64,000 nt of DNA, taken from Isoptericola luteus (GTDB taxonomy: Bacteria; Actinomycetota; Actinomycetes; Actinomycetales; Cellulomonadaceae). The stretch spans positions 124,001 through 188,000 of the forward strand of contig NZ_JAIXCQ010000007.1 of assembly GCF_020297055.1 (NCBI RefSeq), written 5' to 3'. Both the position numbers and the translations under genes were made by a program. Each line of letters begins with the position of its first letter. The first letter of the stretch is position 1. The notes beneath the pieces are model-generated. The model ran no database searches, had not been told where the DNA came from, and was given only the letters and a program-made list of their open reading frames with translations. Below are positions 40,712 to 49,451 of the stretch, piece by piece.

Positions 40712-41635
40712 GTGACGCGAGGGCGAGTGGTCGTGGTCGGGTCCGCGAACGTGGACCTCGTGGTCGACGTGCCACGCCATCCGGGGGCGGGCGAGACGGT
40801 CTTGGGCGGCCGGCTGCGCCGCAGCCCGGGCGGCAAGGGGGCCAACCAGGCCGTGGGGGCCGCGCGGGCCGGGGGCGCGGAGACCTCCTTCCTGGGAGCG
40901 CTCGGCCGGGACGAGGGCGCCGACCTGCTGCTCGTCTCGCTCGGCAGGTCCGGGGTGCGCACCGACCTCGTCTGGCGTCCCGACGCCCCGACCGGCACGG
41001 CCCTGATCACCGTGTCGCCGGACGGCGAGAACGCGATCGTCGTCGCGCCCGGGGCGAACTCGCACCTGGTGGTCGCCGAGCCGCAGGCCCGTCGTATCGC
41101 CGCGGCAGACGTGCTGCTGGCCCAGCTGGAGATCCCGGTCGACGTCGTCCTGGCCGCGGCGGCGGCGCGGCGACCGGGGGCCCTGCTGGTGCTCAACGCG
41201 GCACCGTCGCAGGCCCTGCCGGACGACCTGTGGGACGCCGTCGACGTCCTGGTCGTCAACGAGCACGAGGCGGCGGACCTGGCCGACGACCCACCGCCGT
41301 CACGCGGCGGGGATCCCGAGGCCCTCGCCGGCGCGCTGCTGGCGAGGGTGCCCGCGGTCGTCGTCACGCTCGGGGGTGCGGGCAGTCTGGTGGCCCGCCG
41401 CGGCCTGGCGCCGGTGCGGGTGCCCGCCTTCGAGGTCGACGTCGTCGACACGACCGGCGCGGGCGACGTCTACTGCGGCGTGCTCGCCGCCGCCCTGGCG
41501 CAGGGAGAGGACCTGGCCGGCGCCGCGTTCCTGGCGGCGGCCGCCGGTGCGCTGGCCGTGACCCGGCGTGGCGCGCAGGACGCCGTGCCCGCGACGTCTC
41601 AGGTCGCCGCCCTCGCGCGGACCGGCGCGGGCTGA
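40712..41635 (+). CDS. rbsK: Ribokinase (PfkB family)
   Basis: 307 residues. VVVVGSANVDLVVDVPRHPGAGETVLGG opens the family, with PGGKGANQAVGAARAG (substrate loop), FLGALGRDEGADLLL, NLAP-like LNAAPSQALP, NEHEAADL, VVTLGGAGSLVA and the DTTGAGDVYCG anion hole/catalytic Asp. This pattern is that of ribokinase, with other PfkB sugar kinases as alternatives. AAGGAGG sits 5 nt before the GTG. No ribose transporter is adjacent. Confidence 0.85.
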   Translation: MTRGRVVVVGSANVDLVVDVPRHPGAGETVLGGRLRRSPGGKGANQAVGAARAGGAETSFLGALGRDEGADLLLVSLGRSGVRTDLVWRPDAPTGTALITVSPDGENAIVVAPGANSHLVVAEPQARRIAAADVLLAQLEIPVDVVLAAAAARRPGALLVLNAAPSQALPDDLWDAVDVLVVNEHEAADLADDPPPSRGGDPEALAGALLARVPAVVVTLGGAGSLVARRGLAPVRVPAFEVDVVDTTGAGDVYCGVLAAALAQGEDLAGAAFLAAAAGALAVTRRGAQDAVPATSQVAALARTGAG

Positions 41636-41675
41636 CGGCTATTGCAGTCCTCTGACGGTCGGCAGGATCCTGCAG

Positions 41676-41692
41676 TATCGTCGTCACCCATG
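41676..41692 (+). promoter_or_regulatory. TATCGT -10 box just upstream of kynA
   Basis: TATCGT at 41676-41681 lies 8 nt before the ATG at 41690, leaving no room for a ribosome-binding site. Consistent with a leaderless or near-leaderless kynurenine operon transcript. Confidence 0.5.
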
Positions 41693-42574
41693 GAGCACCC
41701 CACGCGTCCGGCGGGCGATCGCGGCACCGGGACGAACGAGCGCGAGCTCGAGGCGGAGATCGTCACCGACCTGCGCGACCAGATGACGTACGGCTCGTAC
41801 CTGCGCCTGGACCGGCTGCTGTCGGCGCAGACGCCGGTGAGCAGCCCCGTCCACCACGACGAGATGCTGTTCATCGTCCAGCACCAGACCACCGAGCTGT
41901 GGCTCAAGCTGGTGCTGCACGAGCTGCTCTCGGCGCGCGAGCTGCTGGCCGCCGACGACCTGCCGGCGGCCCTCAAGCGGATCGCGCGCGTCAAGCACAT
42001 CCAGCGGACGCTCACCGAGCAGTGGTCCGTGCTCGCCACCCTGACCCCGAGCGAGTACGGCGAGTTCCGCGGCGACCTGGCCAACGCCTCCGGCTTCCAG
42101 TCGTACCAGTACCGGGCCGTGGAGTTCCTGCTCGGCAACAAGAACAGCCGGATGCTGCGGGTGTTCGACGCCGAGCCGCCCGCCCAGGAGGTGCTGCGCC
42201 GTCTGCTGGAGGAGCCGAGCGTGTACGACGAGTTCCTGCGCTACCTCGCGCGCCATGGTCACGCCGTCCCGCAGCGTCTGCTGGACCGCGACGTGACGCA
42301 CGCCCACACCCACGACGACGACCTGGTCGAGGTGTTCCGGGCCGTCTACGCCGACCCGCAGGCGCACTGGTCCGCCTACGAGGCGTGCGAGGAGCTCGTG
42401 GACCTGGAGGACAACTTCCAGCTCTGGCGGTTCCGCCACCTGCGCACCGTGCAGCGCATCATCGGCTTCAAGCGTGGCACGGGCGGCTCGTCGGGCGCCG
42501 CGTTCCTGAAGAAGGCGCTCGACCTGACGTTCTTCCCCGAGCTGTTCGCCGTGCGCACGGAGCTCGGCGCGTGA
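41690..42574 (+). CDS. kynA: Tryptophan 2,3-dioxygenase
   Basis: 294 residues. [86 protein letters not shown] and [31 protein letters not shown] cover the heme pocket, the substrate-binding Arg/Tyr region and the distal loop. Reaction: L-tryptophan plus O2 to N-formylkynurenine. It starts the kyn operon, overlapping the amidohydrolase by TGATG. Confidence 0.94.
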   Translation: MEHPTRPAGDRGTGTNERELEAEIVTDLRDQMTYGSYLRLDRLLSAQTPVSSPVHHDEMLFIVQHQTTELWLKLVLHELLSARELLAADDLPAALKRIARVKHIQRTLTEQWSVLATLTPSEYGEFRGDLANASGFQSYQYRAVEFLLGNKNSRMLRVFDAEPPAQEVLRRLLEEPSVYDEFLRYLARHGHAVPQRLLDRDVTHAHTHDDDLVEVFRAVYADPQAHWSAYEACEELVDLEDNFQLWRFRHLRTVQRIIGFKRGTGGSSGAAFLKKALDLTFFPELFAVRTELGA

Positions 42575-43536
42575 TGACCACCTCCCTGCCGAGGCGCGTC
42601 CCGCGCTCCCGCGTCGTCGACGGGGGATTCCTGCTGCCGGGCTTCGTCGACGCCCACGTCCACCTGGGTCTCGTCGACGCCGCCGAGGGCCCGGCCGCCC
42701 TGCGCGCGGGTGGGATCGCCGGCGTGGACGACCTCGGCTGGGACCCGGCCGTCGCGACGGGCTGGCTCGGCGCCCCCGGTCTGCCGCACGTCCGGGTCGC
42801 GGGCGCGTTCCTGGCCGCCCCGGGCGGTTACCCGGCGGACCGCCCGTGGGCGCCGCCGTCCGCCGTCGTGCCCGTCGCCTCGCCCGAGGAGGCAGAGGCG
42901 GCCGTGGCTCGCCAGACCAGGTGCGGTGCCTCGTACGTGAAGGTCACGCTGCACACCGGCGGCCCGCTCCTCGACGACGCCACCCTGGCCGCCGTGGTCC
43001 GTGTGGCGCGGGCGCGCGGCGTCACCGTCGTCGCGCACACGGAGGGCCCGGGCCAGGTGGTACGCGCACTCAAGGCGGGGGTCGACCGGCTGGCCCACAC
43101 GCCGTGGACAGAACGCCTGCCCGACGCCGTCGTCGAGGAGGCCGCCGTGCGCCAGGTCTGGGTGAGCACCCTGGACGTGCACGGCTGGGGGGCGCCCGAC
43201 GCACGGCAGGAGGAGCAGCGCGAGACCGCGCTCGACAACCTGCGGCGCTTCCACACGGCGGGAGGCGCCGTCGCGTACGGCACCGACCTCGGCAACGGCC
43301 CGCTGCCGGTGGGCCTGAACGTGCGCGAGCTGCGCGCGCTGTGCGCCGCGGGCCTCGAGGTGCCGGCGGTCCTTCGCGCCCTGACCTCCCGCCCCGTGCG
43401 CGGCCTGGCGACCTTCGTCCCCGGCGCACCGTTCGACGCCTCCACCGGCATCGACGAGCTGACCGAGCGTCTGGCCGACGCGACCGTCGTCGTCGACCCC
43501 GCCCGCACCCCACCCCCGCAGGAGGACGCACCGTGA
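42574..43536 (+). CDS. Amidohydrolase-family protein in the kynurenine operon
   Basis: 320 residues, metal-dependent TIM-barrel amidohydrolase: LPGFVDAHVHLGL (HxH), SYVKVTLHTGG (Lys/His), VVAHTEGPG, RLAHTPWTE and AYGTDLGNGPLPV (catalytic Asp). All expected metal ligands are present. It sits exactly where kynurenine formamidase is expected, between kynA (1-base overlap) and kynU (GTGA overlap). Hydrolysis of N-formylkynurenine is an inference from position; an imidazolonepropionase-like reaction is another possibility. Confidence 0.83.
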   Translation: MTTSLPRRVPRSRVVDGGFLLPGFVDAHVHLGLVDAAEGPAALRAGGIAGVDDLGWDPAVATGWLGAPGLPHVRVAGAFLAAPGGYPADRPWAPPSAVVPVASPEEAEAAVARQTRCGASYVKVTLHTGGPLLDDATLAAVVRVARARGVTVVAHTEGPGQVVRALKAGVDRLAHTPWTERLPDAVVEEAAVRQVWVSTLDVHGWGAPDARQEEQRETALDNLRRFHTAGGAVAYGTDLGNGPLPVGLNVRELRALCAAGLEVPAVLRALTSRPVRGLATFVPGAPFDASTGIDELTERLADATVVVDPARTPPPQEDAP

Positions 43537-44858
43537 CCAGCGACCAGATGCCGCCCACCGTCGACGTCACCGGCACGCCCGCCGAGACCTTCGCGCCCGC
43601 CGAGACCTTTGCGCCGGGCGAGCCCGTCGACCCGGCGGGACGCGCCGCCGCGCTCGACGCGGCCGACCCGCTCGCGGCGTTCCGCTCCGAGTTCGTCGCC
43701 TCCGACGACGTGGTCGCCTACCTCGACGGCAACTCGCTCGGCCGCCCGACGAAGGCCGCTGCCGCGCACCTGGCGCGGTTCGCCGCCGACGAGTGGGGCG
43801 CCCGGCTGATCCGCGGCTGGGACGAGTCCTGGTATGAGCTGCCGCTCACGCTCGGCGACCGGATAGGCCAGGTCGTGCTCGGCGCGGCGCCCGGGCAGAC
43901 GTTCGTGGGGGAGTCCACCACGGTGATCCTCTACAAGCTGGTCCGCGCGGCGCTGGACCTGCCCGCGGTCGCGGGCCGCGACGAGATCGTGGTCGACGCC
44001 GGCAACTTCCCGACGGACCGGTACCTGCTCGAGGGCATCGCCGCGGAGCGCGGCAAGACGCTCGTGTGGCTGGACCCGGCGAGCGTGGCGGGCGTCGGCC
44101 CGGACGACGTCGCGGCCGTGCTGAGCGACCGGACCGCCCTCGTGCTGCTCAGCCACGTCGCCTACCGGTCCGGGTACCTCACGGACGCCGCCGAGGTCAC
44201 GCGCCTGGCGCACGACGCGGGCGCGCTCGTGCTCTGGGACCTGTGCCACTCCGCCGGGTCGGTGCCGCTCGCGCTGGACGACTGGGGCGTGGACCTCGCC
44301 GCCGGCTGCACATACAAGTACCTGGGCGGCGGGCCCGGCTCGCCGGCGTTCGGGTACGTGCGCGCTGACCTGGTGGACCGGCTGCGCCAGCCGATCCAGG
44401 GCTGGATGGGCGCCGACGCGCCGTTCGAGATGGGCCCGTCGTACACGCCGCACGCCGGGATCCGCCGCTTCGTCTCGGGCACCCCGATGATCACGTCCAT
44501 GCTCGCGACCGGGCACATGCTCGACCTCGTCGAGGCGGCGGGCACGGAGGCGATCCGGGCCAAGTCGGTGCTGCTCACCGAGCACGCGCTCGACCTCGTC
44601 GACGAGCTCCTCGTGCCGCGGGGGGTCGAGGTGTCCACGCCGCGCGACGCCGCCCGGCGGGGCTCGCACGTGACGATCGACCACCCCGACTTCCAGGCGG
44701 TCGTGGCCGAGCTCTGGGAGCGGGGGGTCATCCCGGACTTCCGGCGCCCGCACGGCATCCGCCTCGGGCTGTCGCCGCTGTCCACCTCGTTCGACGAGGT
44801 GCGCCTCGGGGTCGAGGCGATCCGCGACGCCCTCGTCCGCGGCGGGTCCGCGGGGTGA
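43533..44858 (+). CDS. kynU: Kynureninase
   Basis: 441 residues, PLP aminotransferase fold class V. VAYLDGNSLGRPTKAA, FVGESTTVILYKLV, NFPTDRYLLEGI, LLSHVAYRSGYLTDAAEVTRLAHDAGALVLWDLCHSAG and the Schiff-base Lys262 in CTYKYLGGGPGSPAF are diagnostic, as is QPIQGWMG. Cleaves kynurenine to anthranilate and alanine. A 40-residue N-terminal extension holds a duplicated AETFAP. GTG start overlaps the amidohydrolase stop, preceded by AGGAGG. Confidence 0.94.
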   Translation: MTSDQMPPTVDVTGTPAETFAPAETFAPGEPVDPAGRAAALDAADPLAAFRSEFVASDDVVAYLDGNSLGRPTKAAAAHLARFAADEWGARLIRGWDESWYELPLTLGDRIGQVVLGAAPGQTFVGESTTVILYKLVRAALDLPAVAGRDEIVVDAGNFPTDRYLLEGIAAERGKTLVWLDPASVAGVGPDDVAAVLSDRTALVLLSHVAYRSGYLTDAAEVTRLAHDAGALVLWDLCHSAGSVPLALDDWGVDLAAGCTYKYLGGGPGSPAFGYVRADLVDRLRQPIQGWMGADAPFEMGPSYTPHAGIRRFVSGTPMITSMLATGHMLDLVEAAGTEAIRAKSVLLTEHALDLVDELLVPRGVEVSTPRDAARRGSHVTIDHPDFQAVVAELWERGVIPDFRRPHGIRLGLSPLSTSFDEVRLGVEAIRDALVRGGSAG

Positions 44859-45829
44859 CGGTGCCGGCCGCGGGTCCGGGCGTCCCCGTCGGCCCGGAGC
44901 CGGTGGCGGGACCGAGGGCCGTGGCCGGCGCCGGGGCGGTGCTCGACGACGTCGAGTCCCGGCCCGGCAGCGCGACGTCGCTGCTGCGCACGATCGTGGG
45001 GGCGTACCTGCACCACGCGGGCGGCGGCACCGGCGGCACCGAGGCCATCGAGGTCATCGAAGGCATCGCCGCAGCCGACCTCGTCGCCCTGCTGGGCGAG
45101 ATGGGGGTCGGCCCGTCGAGCGCACGCGCGGCGATCTCGCGGGTCAAGTCGCACGGTCTGGTGCAGGCCGTGCGCGTGGGTTCCCGTCCGGGGTACCGGG
45201 TAGCACCCGGCGCCGTCCCGATGCTCGAGCGCGGCGACCGGCGCATCTTCTCCTACCGGCAGCAGTCGGAGGACGATCCGTGGTGCCTCGTCTCGTACAC
45301 GGTCCCGGAGCCGCGCCGCGCCGCGCGCCACCAGCTGCGCCGGCACCTCACGGGGATCGGCTGCGGGCGGGTCGCCACCGGGCTGTGGATCTGCCCCGCG
45401 CACCTGGCCGGCGAGGTCGAGGAGATCCTCGCCGTCCTCGGGCTGCGCGACGCCGCGACGCTCTTTGTCACCGGCACCCCGCGCACGCCCGGGCCCTTCG
45501 CCGTCGCCGCCGAGCGCTGGTGGGACCTCGACGGCCTCGCCGCGCGCCACCGGGAGTTCCTCGCCCGGCACGACGTCGGCCGTACGCCCCGGGCCCCCGG
45601 ATCGCTGCCCGGGGTCGACGCCGGGTCGGAGGCCCGGCCGCGCGAGGCGTTCCTGCGATGGACGCGCGTGCTCGACGACTGGCGGCCCATCCCGTACCTC
45701 GACCCGGGCCTGCCTCCGAGCGCGCTGCCCGGCGCCTGGCCGGGCCGGCGGAGCGTCGAGACGTTCGCCCGCCTTCACGCCGAGCTCGCGCCGGCCGCGC
45801 ACCGGTACGTCGGCTCCGTCGTCGGCTGA
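44855..45829 (+). CDS. PaaX-family transcriptional regulator
   Basis: 324 residues. After a 35-residue Pro/Ala-rich tail comes a winged helix (ATSLLRTIVGAYLHH...DLVALLGEMGVGPSSARAAISRVKSHGLVQAVRVGSRPGYRVAP). A PaaX central domain (DDPWCLVSYTVPEPRRAARHQLRRHLTGIGCGRVATGLWICP) and C-terminal region (LLARHRE...FLRWTRVLDDWRPIPYLDPGLPPSALPGAWPG) follow. PaaX proteins repress aromatic degradation genes and respond to CoA thioesters. GTGA overlap with kynU makes it the operon's own regulator candidate. Confidence 0.85.
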   Translation: MTVPAAGPGVPVGPEPVAGPRAVAGAGAVLDDVESRPGSATSLLRTIVGAYLHHAGGGTGGTEAIEVIEGIAAADLVALLGEMGVGPSSARAAISRVKSHGLVQAVRVGSRPGYRVAPGAVPMLERGDRRIFSYRQQSEDDPWCLVSYTVPEPRRAARHQLRRHLTGIGCGRVATGLWICPAHLAGEVEEILAVLGLRDAATLFVTGTPRTPGPFAVAAERWWDLDGLAARHREFLARHDVGRTPRAPGSLPGVDAGSEARPREAFLRWTRVLDDWRPIPYLDPGLPPSALPGAWPGRRSVETFARLHAELAPAAHRYVGSVVG

Positions 45830-46039
45830 TCCCGAGCACCGGAGCGTCCGGGCGGCGTGGCGCCCGGCGAGCGGATCCGTCGCGCGAGTGGGAAGGTGAC
45901 GGCATGACCGGCACGGCGACCCCCCGGCGCGACGGAGCCCACGGCGTCCTCGGCTGCCGTCCGGGCACGCCCGCGGGCTACGGCCGCGGTGCGGGACCGA
46001 TCGGATCCTTCCCCCACTCGCTCGACCGAGAGGCAGGAC

Positions 46040-46474
46040 ATGGCAACCAGCGGCCCCGTGGAGCTCGTGCTCATCGAGTTCCCACGCAGCGACTTCAAGG
46101 GTGAGATCGTCGCGGAGCTCGGCAGGCTCGTCGACGCCGGCACCGTCGACGTCCTCGACGCGCTCCTGATCCGCAAGGCGGCGGACGGCGCCGTCGAGTG
46201 GCTCGAGGCGACGGAGGGCGGCGACGACGAGCTCGCCCGGATCGTGGGAGAGCCCGCCGGGCTGCTCGCGGCCGACGACGTCGACGCCGTCGCCGAGGAC
46301 CTGGCTCCCGGCTCCGCCGTGGGCATGCTGGTGTTCGAGCACTCCTGGGCGCGGGGGCTGTCCGCTGCGGTCGCCGGAGCCGGCGGCCGGATGCTCGACT
46401 GGACCCGTGTGCCGGCCGAGGCGATCGACGAGCTCACCGCCGGCCTCACCGGGACGACCGAGAAGGAGAGCTGA
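46040..46474 (+). CDS. DUF6325-like conserved protein
   Basis: 144 residues. GPVELVLIEFPRSDFKGEIVAELGRLVDAGTVDVLDALLIRKAADGAVEWLEATE and VGMLVFEHSWARGLSAAVAGAGGRMLDWTRVPAEAIDEL form a ferredoxin-like pattern with no catalytic motif. Resembles DUF6325, commonly followed by a SHOCT protein as here (one base between stop and next start). No membrane segment. Function unknown; association with stress or membrane physiology is conjecture. Confidence 0.7.
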   Translation: MATSGPVELVLIEFPRSDFKGEIVAELGRLVDAGTVDVLDALLIRKAADGAVEWLEATEGGDDELARIVGEPAGLLAADDVDAVAEDLAPGSAVGMLVFEHSWARGLSAAVAGAGGRMLDWTRVPAEAIDELTAGLTGTTEKES

Positions 46475-46475
46475 C

Positions 46476-46838
46476 ATGCCCCCCATGCGACGGATGGGCC
46501 GGCCCGGACTGATCGGGACGATGGCACGTACCGCGGTCATCACGGGCACGGCGAACGCGACCAGCCGGGCGATGAACCGGCGGGCCGCGTCGCGCGACGA
46601 GCAGCGCTACGCGGCGGACCAGTACCAGGCGCAGCAGCAGGCCGCGCAGTACCAGGCGCAGCAGCAGGCACAGCAGGCGCAGCAGCAGGCGTTCCCGCAG
46701 CAGCAGGCCGCGCAGGTGGGCACGGGGCCGGCGCAGGACGACCTCATCGCCCAGCTCACGAAGCTCGGCGATCTCCGGTCGGCGGGGGTCCTGTCCGACG
46801 CCGAGTTCGCCGCCGCCAAGGCCAAGCTGCTCGGCTGA
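46476..46838 (+). CDS. SHOCT-domain protein
   Basis: 120 residues. N-terminal half has a short hydrophobic, possibly membrane-associated segment (GLIGTMARTAVITGTANATSRAMNRR). The middle is Gln/Ala-rich (QAQQQAAQ repeats, residues 50-83). The C-terminus DLIAQLTKLGDLRSAGVLSDAEFAAAKAKLLG is a SHOCT domain, a 30-residue C-terminal oligomerisation motif. GAGAAGGAGAG precedes the ATG. Coupled to the DUF6325-like gene. Confidence 0.82.
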   Translation: MPPMRRMGRPGLIGTMARTAVITGTANATSRAMNRRAASRDEQRYAADQYQAQQQAAQYQAQQQAQQAQQQAFPQQQAAQVGTGPAQDDLIAQLTKLGDLRSAGVLSDAEFAAAKAKLLG

Positions 46839-46878
46839 CCGGCGCAGGGTCCACCGTGAGCTGCGAGGGGGGTGACGG

Positions 46879-48099
46879 TTGGACCTCGAGACCGTGACCA
46901 TGCTGACGGTCGTCGCGCTGGCGGCGGTCGTCGCGCCGTTCGTCGTCGACCGCCTGGAGCCGGTCGTGCGCCTCCCGTCGGCCGTGGTCGAGATCCTGCT
47001 CGGCATCCTTCTCGGCCCGCTGCTCCTGGGGCTCGTGCACGAGAGCCCGGTGATCGACGCGATGGCCGACCTCGGCCTGGCGTTCCTCATGTTCCTCGCC
47101 GGGTACGAGATCGAGTTCGCGCGCATCCGCGGCGGCCCGCTGCGCACGGCGGCGTCGAGCTGGGTCGTCTCGCTCGGGCTCGGACTGGGTGTCGGCGTGC
47201 TCCTCGCGGGGGCCGAGGCCGGTCTCGTCGTCGGGCTCGCCCTGACGACGACGGCGCTCGGGGTGATCCTGCCGATCGTGCGCGACGCCGGGGCGACGGG
47301 CACGCCGTTCGGCGACCGGGTGCTCGCCGTCGGCACCGTCGGGGAGTTCGGCCCGATCCTCGCCATCGCCTTCGTGCTCAGCGGGCAGCGTCCGGCGAAG
47401 ACCGTGGTGGTGCTCCTGATCTTCGCCGCGCTCGCCGTCTACGGCGCCTTCCTGGCACGCAAGCCCCGCCACCCGCGTCTCGGGCGGGTGGTGACCGCCA
47501 CCCTTGGGACCAGCTCGCAGGTCGCGGTGCGGCTGTGCGTCCTCGTGGTGGTCGCGATGTTCGCCCTGGCCCTGGGACTGGGCCTCGACCCCGTGCTCGG
47601 CGCGTTCACGGCGGGCATCCTCGTGCACCTGTTCCTGGGATCCAGCGACCCGCTCGAGTCGAAGGTCGTCGAGTCGCGGCTCGAGGGCATCGGGTTCGGG
47701 TTCCTCATCCCGATCTTCTTCGTCATGAGCGGCGTGACGCTCGACGTGCAGGCGATGCTCGCGGACCCGCGGGTCCTGTGGACCGTGCCGGTCCTCGTGG
47801 TGCTGTTCCTCGTGGTGCGGTGCGTGCCGACGTTCCTGTTCCACCGGCGTGCGCTCGGCCGTGCGGACGCGCTCGCGCTCGGGCTCATGTCGGCCACGGC
47901 GCTGCCCCTGGTCGTCGTGATCACCACGGTCGGCACGACGGTGGGCATGCTGCCCGAGTCCCACGCCGCCGCGCTGGTGACGGCGGCCATCGTGTCCGTC
48001 CTGGTGTTCCCGGTGGCGGCCGAGACCGTGCGTCGCCGGGCGATGCCTGCCGCACCCGCCGGGGGCGGGTCGTCGACGAACCAGGAGGTACAGGGATGA
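46879..48099 (+). CDS. CPA2-family cation/proton antiporter
   Basis: 406 residues with about twelve hydrophobic helices. LPSAVVEILLGILLGPLLLG, DLGLAFLMFLAGYEIEF, LTTTALGVILPIVRDAG, VGEFGPILAIAFVL, LDPVLGAFTAGILVHLF and LIPIFFVMSGVTLDV are KefB/NhaS-like CPA2 landmarks. No C-terminal TrkA domain, unlike KefB/KefC. TTG start chosen because GAGGGGGGTGACGG precedes it at good spacing and MDLETVTM fits; an ATG seven codons on is the fallback. Overlaps the ClC gene by ATGA. Confidence 0.87.
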   Translation: MDLETVTMLTVVALAAVVAPFVVDRLEPVVRLPSAVVEILLGILLGPLLLGLVHESPVIDAMADLGLAFLMFLAGYEIEFARIRGGPLRTAASSWVVSLGLGLGVGVLLAGAEAGLVVGLALTTTALGVILPIVRDAGATGTPFGDRVLAVGTVGEFGPILAIAFVLSGQRPAKTVVVLLIFAALAVYGAFLARKPRHPRLGRVVTATLGTSSQVAVRLCVLVVVAMFALALGLGLDPVLGAFTAGILVHLFLGSSDPLESKVVESRLEGIGFGFLIPIFFVMSGVTLDVQAMLADPRVLWTVPVLVVLFLVVRCVPTFLFHRRALGRADALALGLMSATALPLVVVITTVGTTVGMLPESHAAALVTAAIVSVLVFPVAAETVRRRAMPAAPAGGGSSTNQEVQG

Positions 48100-49433
48100 C
48101 GGACCCGACCGAGGACGGTACCCGGCCTGCGACCATGCCGGCGGGCCGCGGGCTGCTACGGCTCCTGGGACTGTCGGCCGCTCTGGGCGTGCCCGTCTCG
48201 CTGGCGTCGTTCGCCTTCCTGGCCCTGCTGCACGAGGCGACGGGTCTGGTGTGGGAGGACCTGCCCTCGGCGTGGGGACTCGCCGAGGTGCCCTGGTGGT
48301 GGCCGCTGCCGTGGCTCGCGGTCGGCGGCGTCGTCGCGGGGCTCGCGATCCGTGCGCTGCCCGGTCACGGCGGGCACGTCCCCGTGGACGGGCTGAGCCT
48401 GGGGCCCGTGCCGGCGTCGTACCTGCCGGGCATCCTGCTCGCCGCCCTGGCGGGCCTCCCCGTCGGCGCGGTCCTCGGGCCCGAGGCCCCGCTGCTGGCC
48501 CTCGGCGCGGGGCTCGCCCTCGTCCTCGTGCGCCCGTGGGACGCCTCGCTCGACGACCCGGCGCGCCAGGTCCTGGCGGTGGCCGGCTCTGCGGCCGCGC
48601 TGTCGGCCATCTTCGGCAGCCCGCTCGTGGGCGCGGTGTTCGTCGTCGAGGCGGCGGCGATCTCCGGGCTCGCGGGGGCGCGCCTGACCACCGTGGTGCT
48701 GCCGGCGCTGCTCACGGCCGGCATCGGGGCGCTCGTCTTCACCGGGATGGGGATCTGGACGGGCCTCGGGATCGCCTCCCTGGCGCTGCCGGAGCTCGAC
48801 GCGCCCGTGCGACCCGACCTCGCCGACCTGCTGTGGACCGTGCCGCTGGCCGTCGTCGTCGCCGTCGGGGTGCGGCTCGTGCACCGGCTCGGCGCCGCCG
48901 TCGCCCGTCGGGCGTCCGCCCGGCCCTTCGCGGGGGCCGTCGCGGGGGCGCTCGCGGTCGCGGTGTGCGCCTCGGGCTACGCCCTGGTCACCGGGCGTTC
49001 CCCGATGGAGGTGGCGCTGTCAGGGCAGGAGCTGCTGGGGCCGCTGGCCTCAGACCCGACGGCCTGGGGCGCCGGCGCGCTCGTGGCGCTCCTCGCGTTC
49101 AAGGCCGTCGCCTACGGGGTGTCGCTCGGCACGCTGCGCGGCGGCCCCATCTTCCCCGCGGTGCTCCTGGGTGCGGCGGCGGGCGTGCTCGTCGCCCCGT
49201 TGCCCGGGTACGGGATGGTCCCGGCGCTCGCGGCCGGGATGGCGGCGGCGACGGCCGCGACCCTGCCGTTCCCGGTGTCGTCGGCCGTGCTGGTGGTACT
49301 GCTGCTGGGCAGCTCCGCGCCGGCGATGGCACCGACCGTGCTGCTCGCCGTCGTGGTCGGCTACGTCACGGAGCAGTACCTGCTGCGTCCCCGCCGCGAG
49401 GCGCGTGCGGCACGCGAGCGACGGCCTGCCTGA
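48096..49433 (+). CDS. ClC-family chloride channel/transporter-like protein
   Basis: 445 residues with ten or more hydrophobic segments. The ClC core reads LPGILLAALAGLPVGAVLGPEAPLLALGAGLA (GPEAP in place of the usual GREGP), VAGSAAALSAIFGSPLVGAVFVVE and GTLRGGPIFPAVLLGAAAGVLV. VAEQYL-like ending YVTEQYL. The selectivity-filter GSGIP motif is not evident, so the ion may differ. Coupled by ATGA to the antiporter, so anion and cation/proton movements may be balanced together. Confidence 0.82.
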   Translation: MTDPTEDGTRPATMPAGRGLLRLLGLSAALGVPVSLASFAFLALLHEATGLVWEDLPSAWGLAEVPWWWPLPWLAVGGVVAGLAIRALPGHGGHVPVDGLSLGPVPASYLPGILLAALAGLPVGAVLGPEAPLLALGAGLALVLVRPWDASLDDPARQVLAVAGSAAALSAIFGSPLVGAVFVVEAAAISGLAGARLTTVVLPALLTAGIGALVFTGMGIWTGLGIASLALPELDAPVRPDLADLLWTVPLAVVVAVGVRLVHRLGAAVARRASARPFAGAVAGALAVAVCASGYALVTGRSPMEVALSGQELLGPLASDPTAWGAGALVALLAFKAVAYGVSLGTLRGGPIFPAVLLGAAAGVLVAPLPGYGMVPALAAGMAAATAATLPFPVSSAVLVVLLLGSSAPAMAPTVLLAVVVGYVTEQYLLRPRREARAARERRPA

Positions 49434-49451
49434 CCCTGGGTCCGGCCGCCG

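Noticed and set aside
45904-46104. Small ORF beginning ATG at 45904 in the spacer before the DUF6325-like gene
   Set aside because: It runs into the better supported gene at 46040 in another frame and its translation shows no structure; only a weak ribosome site precedes it.
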